This document shows, piece after piece, positions 8,279-16,853 of a stretch of DNA of 64,000 nt. Made by a program: the position numbers and the translations under genes. Origin of the DNA: Permianibacter aggregans. Its GTDB lineage: Bacteria > Pseudomonadota > Gammaproteobacteria > Enterobacterales > Permianibacteraceae. Position 1 is the first letter of the stretch; each line of letters opens with the position of its first letter. The stretch is from the NCBI RefSeq assembly GCF_009756665.1, contig NZ_CP037953.1:1116001-1180000 (forward strand), written 5' to 3'. The notes below the pieces were generated by a model, which saw only the letters and a program-made list of their open reading frames with translations, made no database searches and was not told where the DNA came from.

Positions 8279-9529
8279 ATGAGCACGAATCCCACCGCAT
8301 CGGCGCCGATTCACGCCGAGAATCCGTATTTTCCGGTCGTCGACAATGAACTGACCGCGGGCGGCATCAAACTCAGCGAACTCGTTAAACGTGCCGGCCA
8401 AACGCCGTTCTACGTCTACGATAAGAACGCGATGACGGAGCGGGTAAAAGCCCTGCGCGCGGCGATGCCAAAAGACTTATCGCTGCACTACGCGATGAAA
8501 GCCAACCCGATGCCAGCCGTCGTCAAACACATGTCTGGCCTCGTTGATGGCATTGATGTCGCTTCCGGTCGCGAGCTGCGTGTTGCGCTTGATACGCCGA
8601 CCAAACCGCATGACATCAGTTTTGCCGGTCCCGGTAAATCACTGGAGGAAATTCGTTTGGCGGTAGCCAGTGACATCGTTATCAACCTGGAATCACTGAC
8701 GCAACTACAGCAAACCGAAACCGCCGCCCACGCGTTGAACAAAAAAGCGAAAGTCGCGATCCGCGTCAACCCGGATTTCGAGCTGAAATCATCAGGGATG
8801 AAAATGGGCGGCCATGCCGCACAGTTCGGCATCGATGCCGAAATCGTACCCGATGTGCTGAAACGCATTGGTGCAAGCGATGCGCTGGAGTTTGTCGGTT
8901 TCCATATTTTCTGGGGTTCGCAAAATCTGCGTCCGGAAAATATTATCGAAGCCCATGACAACACCTTTGCACTGGCTTATCGCTTGGCGCAATCGGCCCC
9001 CGCGCCCGTGAAATTACTGAACATCGGCGGCGGCCTTGGCATTCCGTATTTCCCTGGCGACAAAGCGCTGGAATTGGCCGAGATTTCCGCCAATCTCGAA
9101 CGTCATCTCGCGGAATGCAAACAACGCCTTCCGGAAGCGGAAGTGGTCATGGAACTCGGCCGTTATCTGGTTGGCGAAGCCGGGCTTTATGTCTGCGAAG
9201 TGCTGGAGCGCAAAGTCTCGCGCGGACAGGTATTCCTGATCACCAATGGAGGTCTGCATCATCACTTGGCAGCCAGCGGCAACTTTGGTCAGATCATTCG
9301 CAAGAATTATCCGCTGGCCGTTGCCAATCGCGTCAGTTCCGATGACATGGAAACCGTGCATGTCGTCGGCCCGCTGTGCACGCCGCTCGATTTGCTCGGC
9401 AGCAAGATGACGCTGCCAAAAGCCGATATCGGCGATTTGATCGCCGTTTACCAATCCGGTGCTTACGGCCTGACGGCATCGCCACGCGCGTTCCTGAGCC
9501 ACCCGGATGCCGTTGAACTGCTGGTGTAA
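8279..9529 (+). CDS. PLP-dependent decarboxylase, exosortase-A-system type (Orn/DAP/Arg decarboxylase family 2)
   Basis: A 416-residue fold-type III PLP enzyme (alanine-racemase barrel plus beta domain) of the diaminopimelate/ornithine decarboxylase family. The PLP lysine is K74 in HYAMKANP, the HIFWGSQN and NIGGGLGIPYF motifs follow, and LGRYLVGEAG and GPLCTPLD complete the phosphate and substrate sites. Its start is 2 bp after the ligase stop, so the two are one transcription unit. Members next to this ligase type are annotated as exosortase-A associated and are not the lysA enzyme. The substrate is not known; a role in supplying a precursor for EPS modification is inference. Confidence 0.82.
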   Translation: MSTNPTASAPIHAENPYFPVVDNELTAGGIKLSELVKRAGQTPFYVYDKNAMTERVKALRAAMPKDLSLHYAMKANPMPAVVKHMSGLVDGIDVASGRELRVALDTPTKPHDISFAGPGKSLEEIRLAVASDIVINLESLTQLQQTETAAHALNKKAKVAIRVNPDFELKSSGMKMGGHAAQFGIDAEIVPDVLKRIGASDALEFVGFHIFWGSQNLRPENIIEAHDNTFALAYRLAQSAPAPVKLLNIGGGLGIPYFPGDKALELAEISANLERHLAECKQRLPEAEVVMELGRYLVGEAGLYVCEVLERKVSRGQVFLITNGGLHHHLAASGNFGQIIRKNYPLAVANRVSSDDMETVHVVGPLCTPLDLLGSKMTLPKADIGDLIAVYQSGAYGLTASPRAFLSHPDAVELLV

Positions 9530-9621
9530 GCGTTATACCGACTCGGGTGTGAACACCGGCCAATACCGCTTGTAGCAAGCCAGATCATTGTGCTCTGGCA
9601 GCGAAAACTGGAGGTGGTGTC

Positions 9622-9975
9622 ATGTCCTACGTCGATGGCTTTGTGCTGGCGGTGCCGACTGCCAATAAATCAACTTACCAGCAACATGCCGAATACTGCG
9701 TCGATATCTTTCGCGAGTACGGCATGGAAAAATTGGTGGAATGTTGGGGCGACGATATTCCGGAAGGCGAAGTCACCTCGTTTCCAATGGCAGTAAAACT
9801 CAAGCCGGATGAAACCGTGGTGTTTTCCTGGATGATCTGGCCATCAAAAGCCGTACGTGATGAAGCGTGGAAGAAAATCATGGAAGACCCGCGCATGGAC
9901 CCCGAGCGATTCGAGATGCCGTTTGATGGCAAGCGGATGATGTATGGCGGTTTCACGGTTCTGGTCGAGAGCTAA
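9622..9975 (+). CDS. DUF1428 family protein (YbaA-like)
   Basis: A 117-residue soluble alpha/beta protein starting MSYVDGFVLAVP and containing VECWGDDIPEG, FSWMIWPSKAVRDEAW, DPRMDP and MPFDGKRMMYGGF, the conserved pattern of DUF1428 (E. coli YbaA). The fold is a dimeric alpha-beta barrel; function is unknown. A good Shine-Dalgarno (GGAGGTGG) precedes the ATG. It stands alone between the ligase/decarboxylase pair and a small cysteine-rich gene. Confidence 0.85.
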   Translation: MSYVDGFVLAVPTANKSTYQQHAEYCVDIFREYGMEKLVECWGDDIPEGEVTSFPMAVKLKPDETVVFSWMIWPSKAVRDEAWKKIMEDPRMDPERFEMPFDGKRMMYGGFTVLVES

Positions 9976-10121
9976 AGTGCTGCTCTAAACGCTTGTCATG
10001 GCTGCGCCTGAGCGTGTTCTAAGACCGTAGGAAAATTAACCAACCTGAGTGATTGTCCCGCTGTGGCGCTTGCCTCGGCAGGATCACATTCATACGGCAT
10101 GTGTAAGAAGGAAATCAGCCC

Positions 10122-10316
10122 ATGTTGAACGGAGAATCTGCCGAACTAATTCAATGTCCTTATTGTTTTGAATGGATCACCATCATGGTCGATTGTTCGG
10201 TATCGGAGCAGCAATACATCGAAGACTGCCAAGTGTGTTGCCACCCCATTGAAATTCTGGCTCACGTAAGAGCCGATGGTCATGTTGAAGTCACGGCATT
10301 GCGCGAAAACGAGTAA
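10122..10316 (+). CDS. CPXCG-motif cysteine-rich small protein
   Basis: A 64-residue protein with two CxxC pairs (C12/C15 in CPYC and C36/C39 in CQVC) likely to bind one zinc ion. It has the length and architecture of the CPXCG-motif small cysteine-rich family widespread in gammaproteobacteria; in this copy the Gly after the first pair is Phe. Function is unknown. AAGGA at a proper distance supports the ATG, and a strong terminator follows. Confidence 0.8.
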   Translation: MLNGESAELIQCPYCFEWITIMVDCSVSEQQYIEDCQVCCHPIEILAHVRADGHVEVTALRENE

Positions 10317-10347
10317 TAAACTTTTGTGTCGATGATGTCGACAGAAA

Positions 10348-10381
10348 AAAAGCGATGACTTGATGTCATCGCTTTCTTTTT
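10348..10381. terminator. Bidirectional-looking terminator
   Basis: Stem AAAGCGATGAC with GTCATCGCTTT around a 4-nt loop, a T-rich tail on the plus side and an A run on the other. It closes the CPXCG gene and may also serve the convergent subtilase gene. Confidence 0.85.
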
Positions 10382-10469
10382 GAGAATTCGCTCCGACCTA
10401 CTCAGGCCCTGCGCCGTCGGGGTAGCGCGGACAAATCCAGGCTTCACAGGCCGGAGCGAACAACGGTTC

Positions 10470-12170
10470 TCAGCTGCACGGACCCAAATCAGTCCAGTAG
10501 AAGCTGTAGGAAGGTGACCAATACCAGATCGCATACTTCGCCTGATATTGACGGCCGTTGTACTGCACTTTTGCACCAGCCTGGTAATACGTGCTGGCAT
10601 TCCACTGCGGCAGGCTGCTGCAACCACCGCCGCCACCGCCGGTGCTGTAGGAGCCCGTCAAACTCAAGCCGGAGAAGGTTGAGTAAGCGTAAATGCCAAC
10701 GTGATAGGTACCGGCCTGGATGTTGCTGATCGTGCAGCTTTCGGTGTTGGTCGGGCTTTCCGATTTGCACTGATAAACCGATGCGCTCGGGTTGGCGCCA
10801 TAACGCACGAACAAATCGGCATCGCCGCTGCCACCGCTGGTGTTGAAGCTCAAACTGGTGGCATTGGCTGGCACTTGCAGTGTGTAATACAGCCACTGAC
10901 CAGTGTTGTTGCCGAGGTTGCCGACTGGCACACCGTTCTGCAGCTCACCACCACCCGGTGGTGGTGGAGGCGGTGGCGGCGGCGGGTTGCCACCGTTCAG
11001 GAAGCCGGTGTACAGCAATTTGTTCGCGCCAGACGGAATGCCGCTGACTTTGTTATTCAAGGCGTTTTGCACCAACGCATTGCCTACCTGCGAGGGCGTA
11101 GCGTTCGGATTGGCGGCAAGATACAACGCCGCGGCGCCGGCAACATGCGGTGATGCCATCGAGGTACCGGACATCGAAGCTGAGCCGCTGTTGCTGGTAT
11201 GGCTGGCGGACGTGATGCTGGAACCGGGCGCATAGATATCCACGCAGGAACCGTAGTTGGAAAAGCTCGAACGACTGTCGGAGCTGGTCGTTGAACCAAC
11301 GGTAATCGCCGATGCCGCCCGCGCCGGCGAATAGTTGCAAGCGTTGCTGTTGTCGTTACCGGCCGCGACCACGGTGACGACACCGGACGACACCAGATTG
11401 TTGGCCGCCGTATCCATCGCACTGGATGCGCCACCACCCAAACTGGCGTTGGCAACGGCTGGCTTGATGTGATTGGCGCGGATCCAATCAAAGCCGGCAA
11501 CGATGCCGGAAATGCTGCCACTGCCATCGCAACCGAGCACCCGAACCGGGTGAATCACGACATTTTTCGCGACGCCCCAGGTGGTGCTGCCAACAGTGCC
11601 AGCGACGTGCGTGCCGTGGCCCTGGCAATCGCCGGTGCCACCGCCAATCGCCGAATAACCATTGCCGATACGGCCACTGAAACCACTGTGTGAAGTGTTG
11701 ACGCCGGTATCGATGATGTAGGCGTGCACGGTCGAGCCGCCCGTTGGGTAGGTATAAGTGCTGTTCAGCGGCAAATCGGTTTGATCGATGCGATCGATGC
11801 CCCAGGTGGCACCGGTTTGTGTTGCTGACAAACGAATGATGCGGTCCTGTTCGACGAACGCAACATCCGGATCATCCGCGAGTTTTTGCGCGCTGCCATG
11901 GTCCATGACCACGACCGCGCCTTTCAGTGCATGTTCGAATACCTGACGGATATCAGCACCGTAACGACGGCGGTGTTTGTCGGCCAGCGCTTGCGCACGA
12001 ATGGGGCCGCGGCTGGCAATGGTGGCGGCGTCGTCTTTGTAAACGACGATGTAGCGGCCGGGAATGATATCCGGCTCGTTGGCGGCGCGGATTTCTCCGG
12101 CCTGCGCCGCACAGGCAGCGAAAACGCTGACTGCAGCGAGCGAGAGTCTGAGCGCTCTTTGTGTTTTCAT
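10470..12170 (-). CDS. Secreted subtilisin-like serine protease with PPC and chitin-binding modules
   Basis: A 566-residue secreted protease. Domains in order: signal peptide (1-24), inhibitor I9 propeptide (about 35-110, PGRYIVVYKDD), S8 catalytic domain with Asp near 152 (YIIDTGVN), His near 185 (GHGTHVAG) and Ser near 335 (SGTSMASP), a Pro/Gly linker near 390-402, a pre-peptidase C-terminal (PPC) beta domain (about 410-500), and a C-terminal CBM5/12-like module (WNASTYYQAGAKVQYNG ... WTDLGPCS). The last module usually binds chitin. It is probably exported by Sec and type II secretion for extracellular protein or chitin-associated degradation. ATG 12170 is chosen as the signal peptide start; upstream codons in frame lack features. 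Confidence 0.92.
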   Translation of the reverse strand: MKTQRALRLSLAAVSVFAACAAQAGEIRAANEPDIIPGRYIVVYKDDAATIASRGPIRAQALADKHRRRYGADIRQVFEHALKGAVVVMDHGSAQKLADDPDVAFVEQDRIIRLSATQTGATWGIDRIDQTDLPLNSTYTYPTGGSTVHAYIIDTGVNTSHSGFSGRIGNGYSAIGGGTGDCQGHGTHVAGTVGSTTWGVAKNVVIHPVRVLGCDGSGSISGIVAGFDWIRANHIKPAVANASLGGGASSAMDTAANNLVSSGVVTVVAAGNDNSNACNYSPARAASAITVGSTTSSDSRSSFSNYGSCVDIYAPGSSITSASHTSNSGSASMSGTSMASPHVAGAAALYLAANPNATPSQVGNALVQNALNNKVSGIPSGANKLLYTGFLNGGNPPPPPPPPPPGGGELQNGVPVGNLGNNTGQWLYYTLQVPANATSLSFNTSGGSGDADLFVRYGANPSASVYQCKSESPTNTESCTISNIQAGTYHVGIYAYSTFSGLSLTGSYSTGGGGGGCSSLPQWNASTYYQAGAKVQYNGRQYQAKYAIWYWSPSYSFYWTDLGPCS

Positions 12171-12499
12171 TGGGCATGTTCTCCGTAGCGTTGATGTCGT
12201 CGCAGGAATGCCGAGCTCTGCGTCGTAGTCACTGAATATCAATGCGATGTTCAGCGCCGGGCGATGGTAAGAAAACGGTAACAATCGTCACCATCATCCG
12301 TATGGATGACTCGCTGGTAAGAGGTGCGCGCTTTCTGGCGCGTCGCAACAGAGAAGAAAAATCGAAGTTTTCTCGGGAAAATGGCGATTTTGATTCGAAA
12401 TGAAAATCTGATGGAGCGAAAATTGATGGGCGCCGTTCACAAAAAAGGCGTTAGCACATAACCAATTGGCATGTTCGCCACAATCGGATTTTTCTCGCG
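12171..12499. other. Gene-free region between the subtilase and the NarL-type regulator
   Basis: About 330 bp with no supportable gene. Both flanking genes are on the minus strand, so the part nearest 12170 should carry the subtilase promoter and the part nearest 12499 the end of the regulator transcript. It is AT-richer than its surroundings. I see no clear terminator hairpin or promoter pair. Confidence 0.5.
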
Positions 12500-13123
12500 T
12501 TAAATCAGTCCCGCTTGCCGCGCCGAAATCACACAAGCAGTACGATTGTTGACGGAAAATTTTCCGAACAACGCGCTTAGGTGCGATTTCAACGTCGAAG
12601 CAGAGATATTTAACCTATTCTCAATTTGTTTATTGCTGAGACCACCGGCCAGATGCAACAGCACCTGAAATTCGCGTGGCGTCAGTACGGGTAAATTCGG
12701 TAATCCGCAGCTGTTGCCATTTGGTGAGAAGGGCTCGTAGAACGATTCGCCGAGCAACACCCGCTGCACGGCGCGCTGAAAATATTCACCATCGATACGT
12801 TTATTCAGAATCGCCTGCACGCCGAGCTGACGCGCCGACGCCTGACACTCGGCCGTGGCGCCACAACAAAGCAGCACCGTCTTCGGTAGTGCATTTTGCT
12901 CCTGCCAGGCTTTCAATAATAAAAAGCAGTGCATGTCCGGCAAGAACATTTCCGCGATCAGCAAATCGACCGGCGCCGCCGCCAACTCGGCAATCGCGGC
13001 CGCACCACTGCGCACGGCGGTCAGTATCGGAGCCGACAACGATTGATGCAGATGGTGTATCAAACTTTCCCGCAATAAAGGTTGATCATCAACCAATAAC
13101 ACACGCAAACCTGTAGCCGACAT
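12500..13123 (-). CDS. NarL/FixJ-type response regulator with Glu at the phospho-acceptor position
   Basis: A 207-residue receiver-HTH protein. The receiver begins LRVLLVDDQPLL (acidic pair D12/D13) and has the conserved Lys near 108 (ILNKRID), but where the phospho-acceptor Asp is expected (after VDLLIA) it has E58. The C-terminal domain is a LuxR-type HTH (LTPREFQVLLHLAGGLSNKQIENRLNIS...) near 146-195. A Glu at this place often mimics or bypasses phosphorylation, so it may be constitutively active or controlled otherwise; this is inference. No histidine kinase is adjacent; it is divergent from a TPR-GGDEF gene. Confidence 0.85.
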   Translation of the reverse strand: MSATGLRVLLVDDQPLLRESLIHHLHQSLSAPILTAVRSGAAAIAELAAAPVDLLIAEMFLPDMHCFLLLKAWQEQNALPKTVLLCCGATAECQASARQLGVQAILNKRIDGEYFQRAVQRVLLGESFYEPFSPNGNSCGLPNLPVLTPREFQVLLHLAGGLSNKQIENRLNISASTLKSHLSALFGKFSVNNRTACVISARQAGLI

Positions 13124-13316
13124 ATCGCTGCCCTCCAGCGGTCAACAAATCCAGGGGGGACGACCCATGACGGCGGAAGACTAGCGCTGTCATTCCGGCA
13201 GCGGATAACACCATTTTGCATATTGCTATAGCGATAGCGCCGACAAATGCCTTGCCAGGCGGCAGTTTGCGCCAACTCGACTATGCTTGATGTCGAGGCT
13301 ATTCGGATAAATCGCG

Positions 13317-15356
13317 ATGCACGTTCACCACGTTTACCCCCTGATGTTGGCCATTTTTCTGCTGTTCTCTCCTGTTTCGTTGACGTTGGCAGCCCATGCG
13401 CCGGCGGTATCGGCAAGCACGCAGCAATGGCTGGACAAACTCACCGACATTCAACGCCGAACCCAGGCCGATCCGGAAGGCAGCGCCAAGGCCTTGGCGG
13501 AAATGGAATCACAATTGCCGGCCGATGAGCCGCTGGTGCAACAAAAATGGCAGCAGCTGCGCTGCACCGTTGGCGCCGCCAACAGCAATACCGAACAAGT
13601 GCAGCAAGCCGCCGAATGGTTGATGCGCGAAAGCGCGACAAAACCGGAACTGGGAATCATCGCCAATACTTGCCGCGCCAGTCTGTTGTTTCGAGTTGGT
13701 GATCGCCAGCAGGCATTTCAATTGGCGCAACAAGCCGTGCAGCAGGCAAAACAGCAAACTGATTGGCGCCTGCGTTTTGACGCGGCGTTACAACTCGGTC
13801 AAATTGCAGACCGGCTGGGCGAATTCGACACCGCGCTCGAAGCCTATTTGCAAGCGCAATCTGCGGCCGAAGCGATGGATGATCGCCATGCGCTGTTTTT
13901 GCTCTGGGGCAATCTCAGCGTGTTGTACACCTACATGAATCGGCTTGACGAAGCGATCGCCACTAATGATCGCGCATTGCAACTGGCCGAAGCAGAGCAA
14001 CCTCCCGATGCCAATCGACTGACCCGGCTTTACCTGCAGCGGTATTTTGCGCTGTCGCGCACTGATCGGCTTGATGATCGGCAGCACGCATTGCTGCAAG
14101 CAGAACGTTACGCCGCGCAAACACCGGAGCCGCAGCTGAAAACCATCACCGCGGTGAATCTTTCTGACCACTATTACAAAACTGGTCAGTACGAAAAATC
14201 GATAGCTTCGGCCAGCAAAGCCATTCAGCTCGCCGAGCAATATCAAGACCCGGCCTTGCGCGCCATTGGTTTTGCCAATCGCGGTTTTGCCAAACTGTAT
14301 GCGAAGCAGGACGGTGGCCGACAAGACGTTGAACAAAGCATCAAGATGCTAGGCGACATGGGCAACAAACCGGATGTCTCCGGCATTTACCAGGAATACA
14401 GCGAAGTGCTGGCCGCGATTGGCGATTATCGTGAGGCCTACCTGGCCGCGCGCGAACATAAGCGTCTCAGTGATGAATTGTTCCGGGCCGATCGCGACAA
14501 ACGCGTGTTGGAATTGCAAGAGCAGTACAACACGGAAAAACGCGAACGGGAAATTACACTGTTAAGCAAAGAAAACGCGTTGAAATCGGTCGAGCTCGCC
14601 AACCGCGAGCTGGAACGCCGCACCTGGTGGCTGGTCGCGGTGATCACGGCATTGGTGCTGTGCGCGCTGGTGCTGCTCTATCGTCGGGCTCGTACCCGCG
14701 TTACGCAGTTGAGCGCGATCAATATCGATCTCGATTATCAGAGCACGCACGACCCGCTGACCGGCTTGTTCAACCGCCGCTACGTTGATCATTTCTTCCG
14801 TCAGTTCGACTGGCAGGCGCCACTGCAACCGGGTCACACCCATGCCCTGTTTCTGCTCGACCTCGATCATTTCAAGCAAATCAATGATCGGCTTGGTCAC
14901 GCTGCCGGCGATGTCGTGCTGAAAACCATAGCCGATCGCTTGCGAAGCACCTTGCGTGAACGCGATATTGCCGTGCGCTGGGGTGGTGAAGAATTTCTGA
15001 TTGTGCTGCTCGATGTTCAGCGGGAACAACTGGAAGCCGTTGCCCAGCGTCTGATGCAGACGGTTGCTGGCGAACCGGTCACACTGGAACAAGGACCGTT
15101 ACCGGTAACCGGCTCGTTCGGCTACGCGGTGCTACCATTGCGTATTGGCGAGCAAGCCTTGTCGATAGACAAGACACTGCATCTGGTCGATTTGGCACTG
15201 TATCAGGCGAAAGCGCGCGGTCGCAATCAAGCGGTCGGCATTACGGCGTTGCAGCTGAGTTCAGAACACGATCTGGAGACCTTGGAAACCGGCCTCGCGG
15301 ACGCCATCGCAGCCGGCCAGATCGAAGCCCGCATCAGCAAAGGCCCGGGCGGTTGA
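13317..15356 (+). CDS. TPR-containing membrane diguanylate cyclase
   Basis: A 679-residue protein with an N-terminal signal sequence (about 1-26), a periplasmic region of tetratricopeptide repeats (about 60-400), a coiled segment, a single transmembrane helix near 435-457 and a cytoplasmic GGDEF domain. The active-site loop is GGEEF near 555 (RWGGEEFLIVLL), with DLDHFKQINDRLGH for metal and substrate. An inhibitory-site RxxD (RERD) stands five residues before the signature. It is therefore predicted to make cyclic di-GMP from GTP, with feedback inhibition, in response to a periplasmic signal sensed by the TPRs. It is divergent from the NarL-type regulator. Confidence 0.92.
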   Translation: MHVHHVYPLMLAIFLLFSPVSLTLAAHAPAVSASTQQWLDKLTDIQRRTQADPEGSAKALAEMESQLPADEPLVQQKWQQLRCTVGAANSNTEQVQQAAEWLMRESATKPELGIIANTCRASLLFRVGDRQQAFQLAQQAVQQAKQQTDWRLRFDAALQLGQIADRLGEFDTALEAYLQAQSAAEAMDDRHALFLLWGNLSVLYTYMNRLDEAIATNDRALQLAEAEQPPDANRLTRLYLQRYFALSRTDRLDDRQHALLQAERYAAQTPEPQLKTITAVNLSDHYYKTGQYEKSIASASKAIQLAEQYQDPALRAIGFANRGFAKLYAKQDGGRQDVEQSIKMLGDMGNKPDVSGIYQEYSEVLAAIGDYREAYLAAREHKRLSDELFRADRDKRVLELQEQYNTEKREREITLLSKENALKSVELANRELERRTWWLVAVITALVLCALVLLYRRARTRVTQLSAINIDLDYQSTHDPLTGLFNRRYVDHFFRQFDWQAPLQPGHTHALFLLDLDHFKQINDRLGHAAGDVVLKTIADRLRSTLRERDIAVRWGGEEFLIVLLDVQREQLEAVAQRLMQTVAGEPVTLEQGPLPVTGSFGYAVLPLRIGEQALSIDKTLHLVDLALYQAKARGRNQAVGITALQLSSEHDLETLETGLADAIAAGQIEARISKGPGG

Positions 15357-15400
15357 CTACTTCACCGCCTGATCAATTCCGTTAACAAGGAGTGAACAAC

Positions 15401-16801
15401 ATGGCCGTTGATCAACAACGCTATCGCATCGAGAAAGACACGCTCGGTGAAGTCAAAGTGCCGGCCGAAAAATACTGGGGCGCGCAAACCGAACGCAGCC
15501 GCAATAATTTTCGCATTGGTCCGCCAGCCAGCATGCCGTTTGAAATCATCGAGGCGTTCGCTTATCTGAAAAAAGCGGCCGCGCTGACCAATCAACAATT
15601 CAACGTACTGAGCGCAGACAAAGCGACGCTGATTGGCAGGGTCTGCGATGAGATTCTTGACGGCAAACTCGACGATCAGTTTCCGCTGGTGATCTGGCAA
15701 ACCGGCAGCGGCACCCAGAGCAACATGAACGTCAATGAAGTGATCGCCTATCGCGGCCATGTGCTGAACGGCGGCAAACTCGACGACAGCGAGAAAGCGC
15801 TGAATCCCAATGATGACGTCAATAAAAGCCAGAGCAGCAACGATACCTTCCCAACCGCCATGCATATCGCTGCCTACATGCTGACCTTCAAGCAAACCCT
15901 GCCGGCGCTCAAGCAATTGCGCGAGACGCTGCAAAAAAAATCCGACACGTTCAAGGATGTGGTGAAAACCGGCCGTACGCATTTTATGGATGCCACGCCG
16001 GTGACGATGGGCCAGGTATTCAGTGGCTATGTGCAACAGCTCGACAATGGCATTCGCGCCATCAACAACGCGCTGGAAATGGTGCGGCAGTTGGCGCTTG
16101 GTGGCACCGCGGTCGGCACCGGCTTGAACGCGCCGAAAGGCTATGCCAAAGCGGTCGCCGAAAAAATCGCCGAACTGACCGGCTTGCCGTTCGTTACCGC
16201 ACCGAATAAATTTGAAGCACTGGCCGCACACGATGCCATGGTAGAGCTCAGCAGCGCGTTCAAACGACTGGCCGTTAGCTTGATGAAAATCGGCAATGAT
16301 ATCCGCATGCTTAGCAGCGGCCCGCGTTGCGGTATCGGTGAACTGATTATTCCCGACAACGAACCCGGTTCCAGCATCATGCCCGGCAAGGTCAACCCGA
16401 CCCAACCGGAAGCACTGACAATGGTCTGCGCGCAAGTTATCGGCAACGATACGACCGTCGCCATCGCTGGTAGCAATGGCCAATTCGAACTGAATGTGTT
16501 CAAACCCGTGATCGCGGCCAATGTGTTGCAAAGTGCCCGGCTGCTCGGTGATACCTGCCGTTCATTCGATGAGAAATGCGCGCAAGGCATCGACGTCAAC
16601 AAAGCGCAAATCGACGAGCACCTGAACAACTCACTGATGCTGGTCACGGCATTGAACCCGCATATCGGCTACTACAAGGCCGCCGAAATCGCCAAGAAAG
16701 CGCACAGGGAAGGCACCACGCTGAAACAGGCAGCGATCGACCTCGGCCATGTCAGTGCCGAGGATTTTGATCGCTGGGTTGATCCGAAAAAAATGGTGTG
16801 A
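15401..16801 (+). CDS. fumC: Class II fumarate hydratase
   Basis: A 466-residue homotetrameric iron-independent fumarase that interconverts fumarate and L-malate in the TCA cycle. Landmarks: [55 protein letters not shown], the signature [11 protein letters not shown] and [15 protein letters not shown] 15401 is preceded by AAGGAG at 8 nt; a GTG three codons earlier is less likely. It is monocistronic with its own terminator. FumC enzymes are often induced under iron limitation or oxidative stress, but no regulatory site is evident. Confidence 0.96.
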   Translation: MAVDQQRYRIEKDTLGEVKVPAEKYWGAQTERSRNNFRIGPPASMPFEIIEAFAYLKKAAALTNQQFNVLSADKATLIGRVCDEILDGKLDDQFPLVIWQTGSGTQSNMNVNEVIAYRGHVLNGGKLDDSEKALNPNDDVNKSQSSNDTFPTAMHIAAYMLTFKQTLPALKQLRETLQKKSDTFKDVVKTGRTHFMDATPVTMGQVFSGYVQQLDNGIRAINNALEMVRQLALGGTAVGTGLNAPKGYAKAVAEKIAELTGLPFVTAPNKFEALAAHDAMVELSSAFKRLAVSLMKIGNDIRMLSSGPRCGIGELIIPDNEPGSSIMPGKVNPTQPEALTMVCAQVIGNDTTVAIAGSNGQFELNVFKPVIAANVLQSARLLGDTCRSFDEKCAQGIDVNKAQIDEHLNNSLMLVTALNPHIGYYKAAEIAKKAHREGTTLKQAAIDLGHVSAEDFDRWVDPKKMV

Positions 16802-16819
16802 CTCGAATGCGGGTAGCCA

Positions 16820-16850
16820 GGATTGCTGGTCGTAGCAATCCCGTGTTTTT
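16820..16850 (+). terminator. Terminator after fumC
   Basis: 8-bp stem GGATTGCT/AGCAATCC with a 6-nt loop, followed by CGTGTTTTT. It lies between the convergent fumC and argA genes. Confidence 0.75.
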
Positions 16851-16853
16851 CCA

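Noticed and set aside
13186-13200. GTCATTCCGGCAG near the NarL regulator resembling the repeat end
   Set aside because: Only a short partial match without the second arm; not counted as a repeat copy.
15362-16531. Long antisense open frame opposite fumC
   Set aside because: It lies fully within the conserved fumC gene; codon structure of fumC explains it and the translated protein has no family pattern.
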